Positions 59,541 through 59,620 of a stretch of 59,620 bases of DNA are shown one piece after another; the first letter of the stretch is position 1, and every line of letters starts with the position of its first letter. Position numbers and translations under genes: made by a program. This DNA comes from JANXLS01 sp038227045 (GTDB taxonomy: Bacteria; Planctomycetota; SZUA-567; H5-PLA8): assembly GCA_038227045.1 (NCBI GenBank), contig JBBRQD010000022.1, positions 1-59,620 of the forward strand, written 5' to 3'. The notes under the pieces were generated by a model. The model did not search any database. It saw nothing but the letters and a program-made list of their open reading frames with translations, and was not told where the DNA came from.

Positions 59541-59620
59541 GTTTTTGGGGCCAAAATCCGCAGCAAAGTGTTATGCACTCCTATGAAGTTTTCGCGTTAA
59601 CCCTTCAAAAAGGCGGTAAA
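59541..59620. other. Non-coding window end
   Basis: No gene is visible. ACTCCTATGAAG near 59577 is an inverted match to CTTCATAGGAG inside the preceding ORF end, perhaps the two ends of a small inserted repeat. Confidence 0.3.

Overview
The window looks like a chromosomal segment from a G+C-rich bacterium of the PVC superphylum, most likely a Verrucomicrobiota (or a close, possibly uncultured, planctobacterial) lineage. The reasons are two PSD1/cytochrome-c-domain plus DUF1501 gene pairs, many single-gene secreted hydrolases with Tat-like or Sec signal peptides, a Hanks-type kinase, and palindromic intergenic repeats of a kind common in those genomes. No rRNA, tRNA, CRISPR array or prophage was seen. 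The assignment is an inference from gene content; no phylogenetic marker was compared.

Left part (1-18 kb). After a truncated hairpin element and a terminator come larB (with a long unusual C-terminal tail), a KDPG-type aldolase, nnrD and a small anchored protein. Next, on the minus strand, is a complete potassium-uptake locus. Read in its own direction it is: a 27-aa membrane peptide, a TPR-like protein, a 28-aa membrane peptide, kdpF, kdpA, kdpB, kdpC, a membrane-anchored Ser/Thr kinase, kdpD and kdpE. A 17-bp TTTACA-N5-TTTATA direct repeat, matching the known KdpE box layout, lies upstream of the first peptide, and a weaker copy lies upstream of the second. The kinase between kdpC and kdpD is the most interesting feature of the window: E. 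coli KdpB is switched off by serine phosphorylation in its TGES motif by an unidentified kinase, and the KdpB here keeps that serine. An SDR oxidoreductase and dnaK follow.

Middle (18-41 kb). This holds an acetyl-xylan-esterase-like hydrolase and a minus-strand pair made of an Ig-like surface protein and a frameshifted secreted protein. A GntR/FCD regulator with a palindromic operator then opens a tightly packed nine-gene plus-strand run: regulator, PSD1 protein, DUF1501 protein, enolase-superfamily enzyme, AstE/AspA-type deacylase, MFS transporter, alpha/beta hydrolase, M81 (MlrC-like) metallopeptidase and a second enolase-superfamily enzyme. Several junctions overlap (ATGA), so this is probably one regulated catabolic operon for an acid, amide or ester compound not identifiable from sequence. 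A second PSD1/DUF1501 pair follows a complete 165-bp hairpin element.

Right part (41-57 kb). Mostly independent secreted or exported proteins on both strands: a jelly-roll/SGNH fusion, a GDSL hydrolase, a Gfo/Idh/MocA oxidoreductase, an N,N-dimethylformamidase-like protein, a ceramidase-like protein, a CehA/McbA metallohydrolase, a CocE/NonD hydrolase, an unknown secreted protein and an FGE-sulfatase plus PD40 beta-propeller protein.

End (57-59.6 kb). An AT-richer graveyard of mobile DNA: three copies of a REP-like hairpin repeat, two of which flank in inverted orientation a RAYT-type transposase killed by two nonsense codons; an Imm1-like orphan gene; the C-terminal end of an IS4-type transposase; and an 83-bp MITE identical to one 54 kb away beside kdpE. 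The last gene is a probable HTH protein with a strong promoter and a structured leader.
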